Below are positions 16,907 to 25,232 of a DNA stretch of 64,000 nt, one piece after another. The stretch comes from UBA995 sp035477115 (GTDB lineage Bacteria; Bacillota; Sulfobacillia; UBA995), in contig DATIKW010000019.1 in NCBI GenBank assembly GCA_035477115.1, positions 1-64,000 on the forward strand, in the 5' to 3' direction. A model generated the notes under the pieces. The model ran no database searches. It had not been told where the DNA came from and saw nothing but the letters and a program-made list of their open reading frames with translations. The position numbers were made by a program, and so were the translations under genes. Position 1 is the first letter of the stretch. Each line of letters begins with the position of its first letter.

Positions 16907-18190
16907 CTGAAAGTGCTGGTGGTGGGCAGCGGCGCCCGCGAGCATGCGCTGGCCTGGAAAATTGCCTCCAGCCGGCGGCTGTCCAGGCTGTACTCTCTTC
17001 CCGGCAACCCCGGCCTGTCGGAACTGGGGGAACTGCTGCCGGGCGACCCCGAGGACATCGAGGCGGTGGCCGCGACCGCAGTCCGCCTGGACATCGACCT
17101 GACGGTGGTGGGGCCGGAAGGACCGCTGGTGAAGGGCATCGCCGATGCCTTCCGCCGCCGGGGGTTGCGCCTGTTCGGACCGACGGCCGCCGCCGCCCGC
17201 CTCGAGGGGAGCAAGATCTTCACCCGGCGCCTGCTGGCGCGACTGGGCGTGCCCGGTCCGGCCCACGCCGTATTCGACGACCCGGCGGCGGCATTCGCGT
17301 ATGTAGAGCGCTATCGCCGCCCGGTCGCCGTGAAGGCCGACGGGCTGGCGGCGGGGAAGGGCGTATTGATCGCCCGGGAAGTCGAGGCGGCGCGGGCGGC
17401 GGTGTCCAGCTGCATGGTAACCCAGACACATGGTGACGCCGGGTCGCGGGTGGTCATCGAGGAGCTGCTATCGGGCGAAGAAGTGTCCGCCCTGGCGCTG
17501 GTCGACGGCAGGCGGGCCTTGCAGTTGCCGTCGGCCCGGGACTACAAGCGAGCCGGCGACGGCGACCGGGGCCCCAACACCGGGGGGATGGGGGCCTTTT
17601 CTCCCTCGCCCGCCTATACGGCGGAAATGGCCGGGCAGGTACAGACGGTCGTGTTCGATCCCGTGGTGCGGGCCATGGACCAGGAGGAGGGCGCCAGCTT
17701 CCGGGGCGTGCTGTATGCGGGGCTCATGCTCACCCGGGATGGGCCAAAGGTCCTCGAGTTCAACGTGCGCCTGGGCGATCCGGAGGCCCAGGTCATCCTG
17801 CCCCGGCTCGAAGGCGACTTCCTCGACCTGCTCGAGGCGGCGATCGACGGGCGGCTCGACCAGGTGAACCTCACCATCCGTCCCGGGGCTTGCGTGTCGG
17901 TTGTCCTTGCCTCCCCCGGCTACCCGGGGGACTGTCCCCGCGGGCTCTCCATCACCGGCGTGGACCGGGCGGCAGCATTGCCCGGCGTGATGGTCTTCCA
18001 GGGTGGCACGGCCCGCGACCCGGCGGGCCGGCTGGTTACGGCGGGCGGACGGGTGCTGGCCGTCACCGCGCTGGGGGATACCCTGGCCGAGGCGTCCGCC
18101 CTCGCCTATGAGGCAGCGGCCCACATCGCCTTTCCCGGGATGCAGTTTCGCCGGGACATCGCCGGTCCTGCGGCCGGGGAGAGGAACTGA
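16907..18190 (+). CDS. purD: phosphoribosylamine-glycine ligase, apparent CTG start
   Basis: PurD ligates glycine to phosphoribosylamine. The 427-residue ATP-grasp protein has VLVVGSGAREHALAWK at its N terminus, VGPEGPLVKGI, VKADGLAAGKGV and FNVRLGDPEAQV. Comparison with family N termini (usually MKVLVIG) places the start at CTG 16907, nine bases after GGAGGT; no in-frame ATG, GTG or TTG lies at that spacing. The nearest alternative is GTG at 16913, which is too far from the ribosome binding site and would lose Leu-Lys. It closes the pur cluster, 23 bases after purH. Confidence 0.93.
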   Translation: MKVLVVGSGAREHALAWKIASSRRLSRLYSLPGNPGLSELGELLPGDPEDIEAVAATAVRLDIDLTVVGPEGPLVKGIADAFRRRGLRLFGPTAAAARLEGSKIFTRRLLARLGVPGPAHAVFDDPAAAFAYVERYRRPVAVKADGLAAGKGVLIAREVEAARAAVSSCMVTQTHGDAGSRVVIEELLSGEEVSALALVDGRRALQLPSARDYKRAGDGDRGPNTGGMGAFSPSPAYTAEMAGQVQTVVFDPVVRAMDQEEGASFRGVLYAGLMLTRDGPKVLEFNVRLGDPEAQVILPRLEGDFLDLLEAAIDGRLDQVNLTIRPGACVSVVLASPGYPGDCPRGLSITGVDRAAALPGVMVFQGGTARDPAGRLVTAGGRVLAVTALGDTLAEASALAYEAAAHIAFPGMQFRRDIAGPAAGERN

Positions 18191-18192
18191 CG

Positions 18193-18669
18193 ATGAAGGC
18201 GCGCCGCATCGCCGTCACAGGGATGATCGCGGGCCTCTATGCCGCGTTGACCTACGCGCTCGGGGCCGTTGCCTATCTGCCCCACCAGATTCGCTTCGCC
18301 GAGGCCCTGGCGGTCTTGCCCTATCTGACCCCCCTCGCCATCCCCGGGCTCACCCTCGGCACTTTCCTGGCCAATCTGGGCAGCCCCCTCGGCTGGATCG
18401 ACTGGGTGTTCGGCACCCTGGCCACCCTGGTCGCGGCCATCCTGACCCGGCATGCACCCCACCGGCTGCTGGCGCCCCTGCCGCCGGTCGTGGTGAATGC
18501 GGTCGTCGTGGGCTATTACCTTGCGGCCATCCTCGACCTGCCGTTCGCGGCCACGGCCGGCCAGGTCTTCCTCGGGCAGATGGTGGCCTGCTACGTAATA
18601 GGGTATCCCCTGTTGACCTTCCTGGCCGGCCGTCCCTCGCTGGTCCGCCGCTTGCGCGGTCAGACATGA
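18193..18669 (+). CDS. QueT-like ECF transporter S component
   Basis: The 158-residue protein is hydrophobic, with about five membrane segments. It matches the QueT family pattern: HQIRFAEALAVLPYLTPLAI, GLTLGTFLANLGSPLG and DWVFGTLATLVAAILT. QueT proteins are substrate-binding S components of energy-coupling-factor transporters, thought to import queuosine precursors such as preQ1. The ATG lies two bases after the purD stop, so it is probably cotranscribed with purine synthesis. The substrate assignment is by family only. No preQ1 riboswitch is visible nearby. Confidence 0.7.
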   Translation: MKARRIAVTGMIAGLYAALTYALGAVAYLPHQIRFAEALAVLPYLTPLAIPGLTLGTFLANLGSPLGWIDWVFGTLATLVAAILTRHAPHRLLAPLPPVVVNAVVVGYYLAAILDLPFAATAGQVFLGQMVACYVIGYPLLTFLAGRPSLVRRLRGQT

Positions 18670-18717
18670 TCCGGTCCATCCCCCGGGCAGGCTGTCCTGT
18701 GGGGAGGGGTGGCGGAC

Positions 18718-19113
18718 GTGAACGGGTTGGACAAGATCTTCGTGGTTGCGGTCCTGCTAGCGGTAGCGGCCGGCGGGGGCGGGTGTCCCCGGCAGCCTTC
18801 GCCCGCCGATGAGGCGCGGGTGCGCGAGATCGTGCGGGACGAATTGCGGACCGGCCGGGCGGAGGCGGTGATCGAGCAACTCGCCCGGGAAGCGGGCATT
18901 GAATCGCTCGTGGAGGAGTCGCTGGCGTCCCCGGCCGTGCAGGCCCGGCTGGCGCGCATGGTGGAAGATTTCCTGGGTTCCCCCGATGGGCAAGCGAGCC
19001 TCAGTTCACAGGTGGAAGAGCTTCTGGGTACGCCGGAAGTCCAAGCCGCGCTGTCCGACGCGCTTCGCCAGGAGTTGTTGCGCCTGATCGGGCAAGGCGG
19101 TGGGGGCGGCTGA
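18718..19113 (+). CDS. small lipoprotein-like coiled protein, GerD-like repeat pattern
   Basis: About 131 residues: a short hydrophobic N terminus (IFVVAVLLAVAAGGGGC) with a Cys that could be a lipobox, though the residues before it are poor (GGGC). A charged alpha-helical body follows, in which the pattern SPAVQARLARMVEDFL, SPDGQASLSSQVEELL, TPEVQAALSDALRQEL recurs about every 20-25 residues. That arrangement resembles GerD, the spore germination scaffold lipoprotein, but the similarity is only in pattern and should be treated as a hypothesis. The GTG at 18718 follows GGGGAGGGG; an in-frame GTG at 18709 is possible. It lies 48 bases after the QueT-like gene. Confidence 0.55.
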   Translation: MNGLDKIFVVAVLLAVAAGGGGCPRQPSPADEARVREIVRDELRTGRAEAVIEQLAREAGIESLVEESLASPAVQARLARMVEDFLGSPDGQASLSSQVEELLGTPEVQAALSDALRQELLRLIGQGGGGG

Positions 19114-19126
19114 CCGTATTTTCGCT

Positions 19127-19155
19127 GTAGGGGCGGGTTCCGAACCCGCCCCTAC
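19127..19155. repeat. 29-bp palindromic repeat, copy 4
   Basis: A perfect copy (arms GTAGGGGCGGGTTC and GAACCCGCCCCTAC) sits 14 bases after the stop of the GerD-like gene. The next 80 bases are rich in GGTC/GGCC. The rest of the 19114-19406 gap shows no convincing gene or promoter. Confidence 0.9.
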
Positions 19156-19406
19156 GGTGGGCCGGCCCGATTCCGCATCGGCGGTCCGGTCGCGCCCCAC
19201 TGGCCGGGTCGCATCGGCGCCGGCCGGGTCATTATGGTTGGAAGCTGATGATGTCGATCGACGGGTGGCAGGAATAGGGAAGTGACTCATGGAAGAATAT
19301 TACGGGGGCACCCCCGCTTGTTTGCATCGGGTGGTTGAAGTGAGGTCCGATCGGTTCGGCAGATCGAATTACTCACGGCGACGAAACCTGATGGGAGGTG
19401 AAAAGG

Positions 19407-19490
19407 ATGCGCAGGGTGCTCTGGTTCTTGCTGGCATTGCTGGTGCTCGGTACGGCCGCCACGGCCAACCTGGGCCTTCCCTGGATCTAG
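19407..19490 (+). CDS. 27-residue exported peptide candidate
   Basis: The reading frame MRRVLWFLLALLVLGTAATA followed by NLGLPWI has a near-ideal ribosome binding site: GGAGGTG, seven bases before the ATG. The first 20 residues look like a complete signal peptide: two Arg, a Leu-rich core and an ATA cleavage box. Cleavage would release the heptapeptide NLGLPWI. It could equally remain as a single membrane helix. The gene lies 35 bases upstream of a large multi-domain membrane histidine kinase on the same strand, the usual place for a peptide signal or small regulator of a kinase. No family is recognised. Confidence 0.5.
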   Translation: MRRVLWFLLALLVLGTAATANLGLPWI

Positions 19491-19524
19491 GCGTCCTGAC
19501 CTGCGCCCGAAGATCGGCAACTGA

Positions 19525-22506
19525 ATGGGCCGGCCGGGGTGGAAGGTGAGCGTGCGGTTGAAACACCGGGGTCCGTTCGAGCGCTACCTGGATATCCTGG
19601 CCATCCTAGGAATGTGCGTCTTACTGGGCGCGTTGGCGAACACCGGCGGAGGTGCCCTCTCTGTCCTCGGGTTGTTCGGACTCCTCACGGCCGTAGCAGA
19701 ACTCGGCCAGGTGCGGCTATGGCCGGGGCACGGCGTGTCGCTGGGCAGCGGCATAGCACTGACCGCCGGCTATCTCCATGGGACGGCGTCGGCGGGACTG
19801 TCCCAGGCTCTGGGCGGCCTGGTGGCGGGACTGGCGATGGGCAGTCCTTCTCGCATCCTGCTGGGGAACGTCGCCATGTTCGTGATATCCGCCACCGCAG
19901 CTGCCGCCTGGATGCACTTCCTGGTTGAACGGGGTACTCATGCCTGGCTGAGCGTGGCGGGAGGCTCCGGCCTGTCGCTACTGGTCAACTCGCTGCTAGT
20001 GACGGGAGCGTTGGCCCTCGGCCGGCAAGCCCGTTTCTTCCGCACCTGGGGGCACATCAACCTGGTGAGCGCCCCCTGGCAACTGCTCAGCTTCGGATTG
20101 GTGCTGGCCCTGGTGGCAGCCGCTCGGGCCGGAGGGACGGCCTACGTCGCCGGCCTGTGCTTGTTGGCGGTGGCAGCCAACCGGGCCGTACTCCCGGCCT
20201 ACGCGCGGTGGAGCCGGGTCCGGGCGGTCCGGTCATTGCTGCGCGCGGTGCGGGCTGCGCACGACCGGCAAGGGCACTGCCAACGGGTGTTCCAGTATTC
20301 CGCGGCTATCGGTTCCGAAGCCAGGCTATCCCGGCGCGATCAGGAGCGACTCGCTTACGCCGCGCTGCTTCACGAAGTCGGCGTGACCCCGGCGATCGCG
20401 AGCCTCATTGCCCAACCGCGTCGGTTGACCGCCGATGAGCTGGCGAGGGTACGGGAGACCACGGTCCAGGGGGCCGCCCGGGTAGCCTCGGTCGCCGCAC
20501 TCCAGGATGTGGCGGAAGTCGTGTTGCATCATGGCGAGCGGCTCGATGGTCAGGGCTATCCGTCCGGCCTGGCTGGCGATGCCATCGCCTTGCCCGCCAG
20601 GGTCCTGGCTGTGGCCAATGCTCTCGACGGCATGACCTCGACGCGGCCGCACCGCTCCTGTCTTAGTCTCGAGCAAGCGCTGGACGAACTCGAGGCCAGG
20701 CAGGGGACCCAGTTCTGCCCCCTGGCGGTGACGGCCCTCCGACAGTGTATCGCCCGCCCATCCCCGGGGGTCAAGGAGGCAGCCGACCAGGCCGCCCAGG
20801 CCGAGACAGTGTTCGACCGCTTGCAGCGATATGTGGGCGACCGGTCCGACGACGACGGTCGTACCGGCGCCGGCGATGTGTTCGGACTGGTCGCACGGTT
20901 GCTCCCCGCCGATCAAGGGACCGCCTCGCTTCACGAGATGGCACAGGTCCTGAGGACGGGACTGGATCTCGAGGAGACGCAGGACCTGGTGTGCCGGACG
21001 GCGGCGCGGGTGGCCGGACAGGCGGCCGCCTTGCTGCTGGGAGATGCAGACAGCGGCCGGATGGAGGTGCGCGCGACTCACGGCGTCCGCTGGGACATTC
21101 CCGACCTCGACGGCCGGAGTTTCGACGCCCGCTTGGGCTTGTTGGGTCTCGCCTTACAGGAGGGACGGCCGGTCAGTTCGGCCAATGCGGCAGCGGACCG
21201 GCGGGCGGGGCGGCCGAATCCGTTCGTCACCCTGGGGATCCGTTCGCTCACCGTCATCCCCTTCCCCAATCGCGGGAAGACCGCGGGGGCGTTGCTGCTA
21301 TGGGATCGCCGGAAGGGAACCCTGCCGGAACCGGTCCGCCGGACACTGGCGGTCCTGGGACAACAGGCCGCCCTGGTACTGGACAACGCGCGGCTCTTGC
21401 AGGAGGCTCGGGAGCAACTGGCCGAGGTGATAGCCGTCAGGAACCTGAACGACCTCGTGCTCAGCAACGTGCCCACCGGCGTCCTGGCGGTCGACCGCGA
21501 GGGCATCATCCGGGTGCTCAATCCCGAGGCCGAGCGGATACTGGGCCGCTTCCACCTCCGGCCGGGGGACTCGCTGGAGCGGCTGACGGGCGACTTCCGC
21601 CACCTGGCGGCGTTGCTGGTCCACGCGGCGACTCCGGGGCAAGAACGCACCGTGGCGACGCTCAGGGTGACGGATTCCCGAACGGAGTGGTTGCTGGAGA
21701 CCATGGGCGCGCCGCTGCTCGGCCCGGATGGGGAGGGCGCGGGCGGTGTTGCCCTGTTCCGCGACATTACCGAACGCCACCGACTGGAGGCTCAGCTACT
21801 GCATGCGGAAAGGCTGGCGGTGGCCGGGGAACTGGCGGCCGGAGCGGCCCACGAAATCCGCAACCCCATCACCTGCATTCGCGGGCTCGTCCAACTGCTC
21901 ATGGTGCCGGGGACACCGCCGGAGGTGACCGGGCGGTATCTGGAGATAATCCTGGGCGAGATCGACCGCATCGAAGGCATCACCTGGGATCTGCTGCAGA
22001 TGTCGCGGTCGCCCGAGTTGGCTGCGGCCCCCGTCGACCTGAATGCGTTGCTCGAGGAGATTTGCATCCTCTTCACGGCCGAGATTGCCATCCGCCAGAT
22101 CTCGGTGTGCCGCAAGCTGCAGCCGAACCTGCCCGCAGTGCACATCAATCCCGCCCAGTTCAAACAGGTGTTCATGAACATCCTGCACAACGCCATGGAA
22201 GCGGTGGGTTCCGGCGGCCGGATTGACGTGTCAACCGCGTACCTGCCTTTGCGAAGGTCGGTGGCGGTCGACATCGCCGATGACGGGCCGGGAGTGCCTG
22301 CCGAGATCCGCGATCGTCTGTTCGAGCCCTTCTTCAGCACCCGACCCAACGGGACCGGTCTGGGTCTGGCCGTAAGCGACAGCATCGTCCGCAGCCACGG
22401 CGGACAGATTGTCCTCGATAGCGGGCCGGGGCAGGGGACGGTATTCCGGGTGCTGATCCCCGTACGGCCCGCGCCGGCCTCGGAGGTAAAGGGATCGCCC
22501 TCGTAG
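19525..22506 (+). CDS. membrane HD-GYP/GAF/PAS sensor histidine kinase
   Basis: This 993-residue protein fuses several signalling modules. Residues 1-225 form about seven or eight membrane helices. Residues 235-400 are an HD-GYP-type domain with HHGERLDGQGYPSGLAGDAI at 335-354, but the HD dyad reads His283-Glu284 (LLHEVG), so phosphodiesterase activity is uncertain. A GAF domain (about 470-620) and a PAS domain (about 635-745) follow. The HisKA H-box has His776 in AAHEIRNPITCIRG. The HATPase domain carries NILHNAMEAVG, DDGPGVP and GTGLGLAVS. No response regulator gene lies nearby. The start may be the ATG at 19525 or, judged by the ribosome binding site (GGAAGG), the GTG at 19552. Confidence 0.88.
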   Translation: MGRPGWKVSVRLKHRGPFERYLDILAILGMCVLLGALANTGGGALSVLGLFGLLTAVAELGQVRLWPGHGVSLGSGIALTAGYLHGTASAGLSQALGGLVAGLAMGSPSRILLGNVAMFVISATAAAAWMHFLVERGTHAWLSVAGGSGLSLLVNSLLVTGALALGRQARFFRTWGHINLVSAPWQLLSFGLVLALVAAARAGGTAYVAGLCLLAVAANRAVLPAYARWSRVRAVRSLLRAVRAAHDRQGHCQRVFQYSAAIGSEARLSRRDQERLAYAALLHEVGVTPAIASLIAQPRRLTADELARVRETTVQGAARVASVAALQDVAEVVLHHGERLDGQGYPSGLAGDAIALPARVLAVANALDGMTSTRPHRSCLSLEQALDELEARQGTQFCPLAVTALRQCIARPSPGVKEAADQAAQAETVFDRLQRYVGDRSDDDGRTGAGDVFGLVARLLPADQGTASLHEMAQVLRTGLDLEETQDLVCRTAARVAGQAAALLLGDADSGRMEVRATHGVRWDIPDLDGRSFDARLGLLGLALQEGRPVSSANAAADRRAGRPNPFVTLGIRSLTVIPFPNRGKTAGALLLWDRRKGTLPEPVRRTLAVLGQQAALVLDNARLLQEAREQLAEVIAVRNLNDLVLSNVPTGVLAVDREGIIRVLNPEAERILGRFHLRPGDSLERLTGDFRHLAALLVHAATPGQERTVATLRVTDSRTEWLLETMGAPLLGPDGEGAGGVALFRDITERHRLEAQLLHAERLAVAGELAAGAAHEIRNPITCIRGLVQLLMVPGTPPEVTGRYLEIILGEIDRIEGITWDLLQMSRSPELAAAPVDLNALLEEICILFTAEIAIRQISVCRKLQPNLPAVHINPAQFKQVFMNILHNAMEAVGSGGRIDVSTAYLPLRRSVAVDIADDGPGVPAEIRDRLFEPFFSTRPNGTGLGLAVSDSIVRSHGGQIVLDSGPGQGTVFRVLIPVRPAPASEVKGSPS

Positions 22507-22542
22507 AACCCATGGCCGTTCGCGCGAAGGAGGCCTGTTTCT

Positions 22543-24723
22543 TTGACCGCCCTGCCCCGCTGCCTGGATCCCGAGGCTCTAGTCGCTGACTTGAATCCCG
22601 CCCAACGGGAGGCGGTGCTCCATCCCCGCGGGCCGCTGCTGGTGCTGGCCGGGGCGGGGAGCGGCAAGACTCGCACCCTCACCTGCCGGGTGGCCTACCT
22701 GATCGCCTCGGAGCAGGCCCGCCCGGAACAGATCCTGGCCATCACTTTCACCAACAAGGCGGCGGGGGAAATGCGCGAGCGCTTGCGCGGCCTGACCGGC
22801 GCAACATCGGCGAAGATGTGGGTGACGACGTTTCACGCGGCCTGTGCGCGTGTCCTTCGCCGGGAAGCCCCGCGCCTGGGTTACTCCCGGGAGTTCAGCA
22901 TCTATGATGCCGAGGATCAGTCGACATTGGCCAGGCGGTGCCTGGAGGACCTCGACTGGGATGAGCGGCGCTATCCGCCGGCGGCGATGATCGCCGCCGT
23001 TAGCCGGGCCAAGAGCGAATTGCTCGATCCGGATGGGGCCTGGGAAGCCGCCCGCGATTACCAGGGCGAGCGGGTGGCCGTGTTCTACCGCCGTTACGCC
23101 GAACGCCTCCGGGCGGCCAACGCCCTGGACTTCGACGATTTGCTCGCCTTGACCGTGCGCCTTTTCCGCGAGCAGCCGGGCGTCCTGGACGCCTACCGGG
23201 ATCGTTTCCGCCAGGTGCTGGTGGACGAATACCAGGACACCAATCACGCCCAGTACGTCCTGGTCAACTTGCTCACGGCTCAGCATCGCGAGCTGTTCGC
23301 CGTCGGCGACAACGACCAGAGCATCTACGGTTGGCGGAATGCCGACATCCGCAACATCCTCGAGTTCCAGCGGGACTATCCCGATGCGCGGATCATCCGG
23401 CTGGAACAGAACTACCGGTCTACCCGATGGGTGCTCGAACTCGCCAATGCCCTCATAACCAACAACGTCGATCGTTTTCCCAAGCTGCTCTGGACTCAGC
23501 GACCGGATGGGGCGCTGCCTCACCTCAGGGTGGCCCAGGACGAGCGCGACGAGGCGGCCGGGGTGGTGCGGCACATGGCCGCCGGGCTCCGGGCCGGGAG
23601 GGATCCAGGGTCGTTCGCCGTGTTATACCGCACCCATGCCCAGTCCCGGGTGTTCGAGGAGGAACTGATGCGGGCCGGCGTCGCCTACCAACTCATCGGC
23701 GGTGTCAGGTTCTACGAGCGGCGCGAGGTGAAAGATATCCTGGCCTACCTGCGGCTGCTGCTCAACCCCGCCGACGACCTCGCCGCGGAGCGGGTCCTGA
23801 ACGTGCCGCCGCGGGGGATCGGACCGGCCACCCTGGCGCGGCTGCGGGCCTCCGGGCTGCCCCTGGTCCAGGCATGCGGGATGGAGGCGTGCCGGGATGC
23901 GCTGCCGGCACGGACAGCCGAGGCGCTGCGGGAGTTCCACCAACTGCTCTCCACTTTGCGCGGACTGGCCGAGGCGTTGCCGCTAGCCGCGCTGGTCCAG
24001 CGGGTGATCGAGGACAGCGGGTACGCGGCGTGGCTGCGCGGTCAAGCGACGGAGGAGGCGGCCGGACGCCTGGAGAACCTCGATGAGTTAGTCTCGCTGG
24101 CCGAGAGCTTCGCCCGGGACAGCGACGACCCCTCGCTCGAAGCTTTCCTCGAGCTGACGGCCCTGGTGGCCGACGTGGACGGCCTGAAAGGCGAGGCGGG
24201 AGGCGTCGCGCTCATGACCGCCCACAATGCCAAGGGTCTCGAATTCCCCACCGTGTTCATCGTCGGGCTGGAGGACGGCATTTTCCCTCATATTCGCTCA
24301 CTCGACGACCGCGTCAAACTGGAAGAAGAACGCAGGCTCTTATACGTGGGTCTTACTCGGGCTCAGGATGAGTTGCGCCTCAGTTACGCCCGGGGCCGGA
24401 CCCGTTTCGGCCGGGCCACGGCGATGGTGCCCTCGCGTTTCCTGGCCGAGTTGCCGCCTCACCTGCTGGAGCGCGAGGAGGCATCCCCGGCCCTGGCCGC
24501 GCTGCGGGAACGGCCGGGCCGGCGTCGGCTCGCTGAACCGGCGGCCGCGGACGGACCGGTTGAAGATTTCCAGGCCGGCGACCGGGTCATCCACCCCCGC
24601 TGGGGGTTGGGCATGGTGGTGACTTGCCGGGAGGTCGAAGGCGATCAGGAGTTGAAGCTGGCTTTCGCCGGCCTGGGCTTGAAGACCGTGCTGGCGAGCC
24701 TCGCCCGGTTGCGCCGGGCATGA
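22543..24723 (+). CDS. pcrA: ATP-dependent DNA helicase PcrA/UvrD
   Basis: PcrA is an SF1A 3'-5' helicase used in repair and in rolling-circle plasmid replication. The 726-residue protein has Walker A in LAGAGSGKTRTLTCR near residues 35-50. Walker B is VDEYQDTNHAQY, followed by AVGDNDQSIYGWRNAD. Motif IV (RLEQNYRST), VALMTAHNAKGLEFPTVFI and VGLTRAQDEL are further helicase motifs. The C terminus FQAGDRVIHPRWGLGMVV is the PcrA-specific RNA-polymerase-binding domain. The start is TTG with AAGGAGG nine bases upstream. The next DNA (24.7-26.6 kb) is of foreign character. Confidence 0.95.
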   Translation: MTALPRCLDPEALVADLNPAQREAVLHPRGPLLVLAGAGSGKTRTLTCRVAYLIASEQARPEQILAITFTNKAAGEMRERLRGLTGATSAKMWVTTFHAACARVLRREAPRLGYSREFSIYDAEDQSTLARRCLEDLDWDERRYPPAAMIAAVSRAKSELLDPDGAWEAARDYQGERVAVFYRRYAERLRAANALDFDDLLALTVRLFREQPGVLDAYRDRFRQVLVDEYQDTNHAQYVLVNLLTAQHRELFAVGDNDQSIYGWRNADIRNILEFQRDYPDARIIRLEQNYRSTRWVLELANALITNNVDRFPKLLWTQRPDGALPHLRVAQDERDEAAGVVRHMAAGLRAGRDPGSFAVLYRTHAQSRVFEEELMRAGVAYQLIGGVRFYERREVKDILAYLRLLLNPADDLAAERVLNVPPRGIGPATLARLRASGLPLVQACGMEACRDALPARTAEALREFHQLLSTLRGLAEALPLAALVQRVIEDSGYAAWLRGQATEEAAGRLENLDELVSLAESFARDSDDPSLEAFLELTALVADVDGLKGEAGGVALMTAHNAKGLEFPTVFIVGLEDGIFPHIRSLDDRVKLEEERRLLYVGLTRAQDELRLSYARGRTRFGRATAMVPSRFLAELPPHLLEREEASPALAALRERPGRRRLAEPAAADGPVEDFQAGDRVIHPRWGLGMVVTCREVEGDQELKLAFAGLGLKTVLASLARLRRA

Positions 24724-24762
24724 GATGGGGGCAGGCCGGCCTCCCCGAACAGGAAAAGCCTG

Positions 24763-24903
24763 ATGGCGGCGTTTTTCAGCTTCACCGAGGTTCTCTACAG
24801 CCGGCAGCGGAGGCATTCGGCTCTCGCCTATCTCACCCCCGACGAGTACGAAAGGGAAACACTGCACGCGTGCCGAACCACCGAACGACAGATGGCAAGT
24901 TAG
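24763..24903 (+). pseudogene. IS3-family transposase C-terminal remnant
   Basis: The frame encodes FSFTEVLYSRQRRHSALAYL followed by TPDEYERE. This is the very end of the rve integrase core of IS3-family OrfB proteins, whose usual form is YNRxRRHSALGYLSPxEYE. Everything upstream, including the DDE catalytic residues, is missing, and the open frame starts directly at the pcrA stop. No terminal inverted repeat was found. It marks a past insertion event at the left edge of the accessory island. Confidence 0.8.
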
Positions 24904-25092
24904 ATCCACAGTCTGCGGGCGAGTTCCGACAGCTTACTTAAGTTGGTCGACATCGGCAAGAAGATACATCTTGCACCGATGGTGGCTGGCGGCACATTGG
25001 GAATCGCTCAACTGGCTCAGGGTCAGTATGTGGCCGCCATTCCGGTCGTCGGCACGGGATCGATGATGACGCTCATCCTCCTCGGTAGGTAG
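24904..25092 (+). pseudogene. 3' fragment of an unidentified gene
   Basis: Directly after the transposase stop, the same frame stays open for 62 codons and ends IAQLAQGQYVAAIPVVGTG followed by SMMTLILLGR. It is hydrophobic near the end and protein-like, but no suitable start codon precedes it. It stops 45 bases before the attC-like site at 25137, the position expected for the end of a gene in an integron cassette. I read it as the tail of a truncated cassette gene. Confidence 0.4.
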
Positions 25093-25136
25093 CGTCGCGC
25101 AGTTACGAGGCGAAGAGCGATGAGGGCGCCGAGGCC

Positions 25137-25214
25137 GTATAACAGCCGGATGCACCGGACGAGGTCCGCGCCGGCAACGAACCGCGGCCCTCGCAGCCGA
25201 TCCGGGCGTTGGAC
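25137..25214 (+). other. attC-like recombination site 1
   Basis: The 78-bp stretch begins GTATAACAGCCGGATGCACC and ends GATCCGGGCGTTGGAC, the last seven bases matching the integron core GTTRRRY. The two ends form an imperfect inverted repeat: GTNNAAC and CCGGAT in the outer arms and CGAGGNCCGCG in the inner arms (10 of 11 paired). The left arm is two bases longer, as expected for extrahelical bases. The next gene begins 19 bases after the core site, as in integron cassettes. No integrase gene is present in the window. Confidence 0.5.
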
Positions 25215-25232
25215 AGCGCAGGTGAGGACGAG

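Noticed and set aside
19156..19406. c-di-GMP riboswitch ahead of the HD-GYP kinase
   Set aside because: The conserved GGGACGCAAAGCC-type core and pseudoknot bases are not present.
24763..24903. Functional transposase
   Set aside because: Only the extreme C terminus remains; the DDE residues and element ends are missing.
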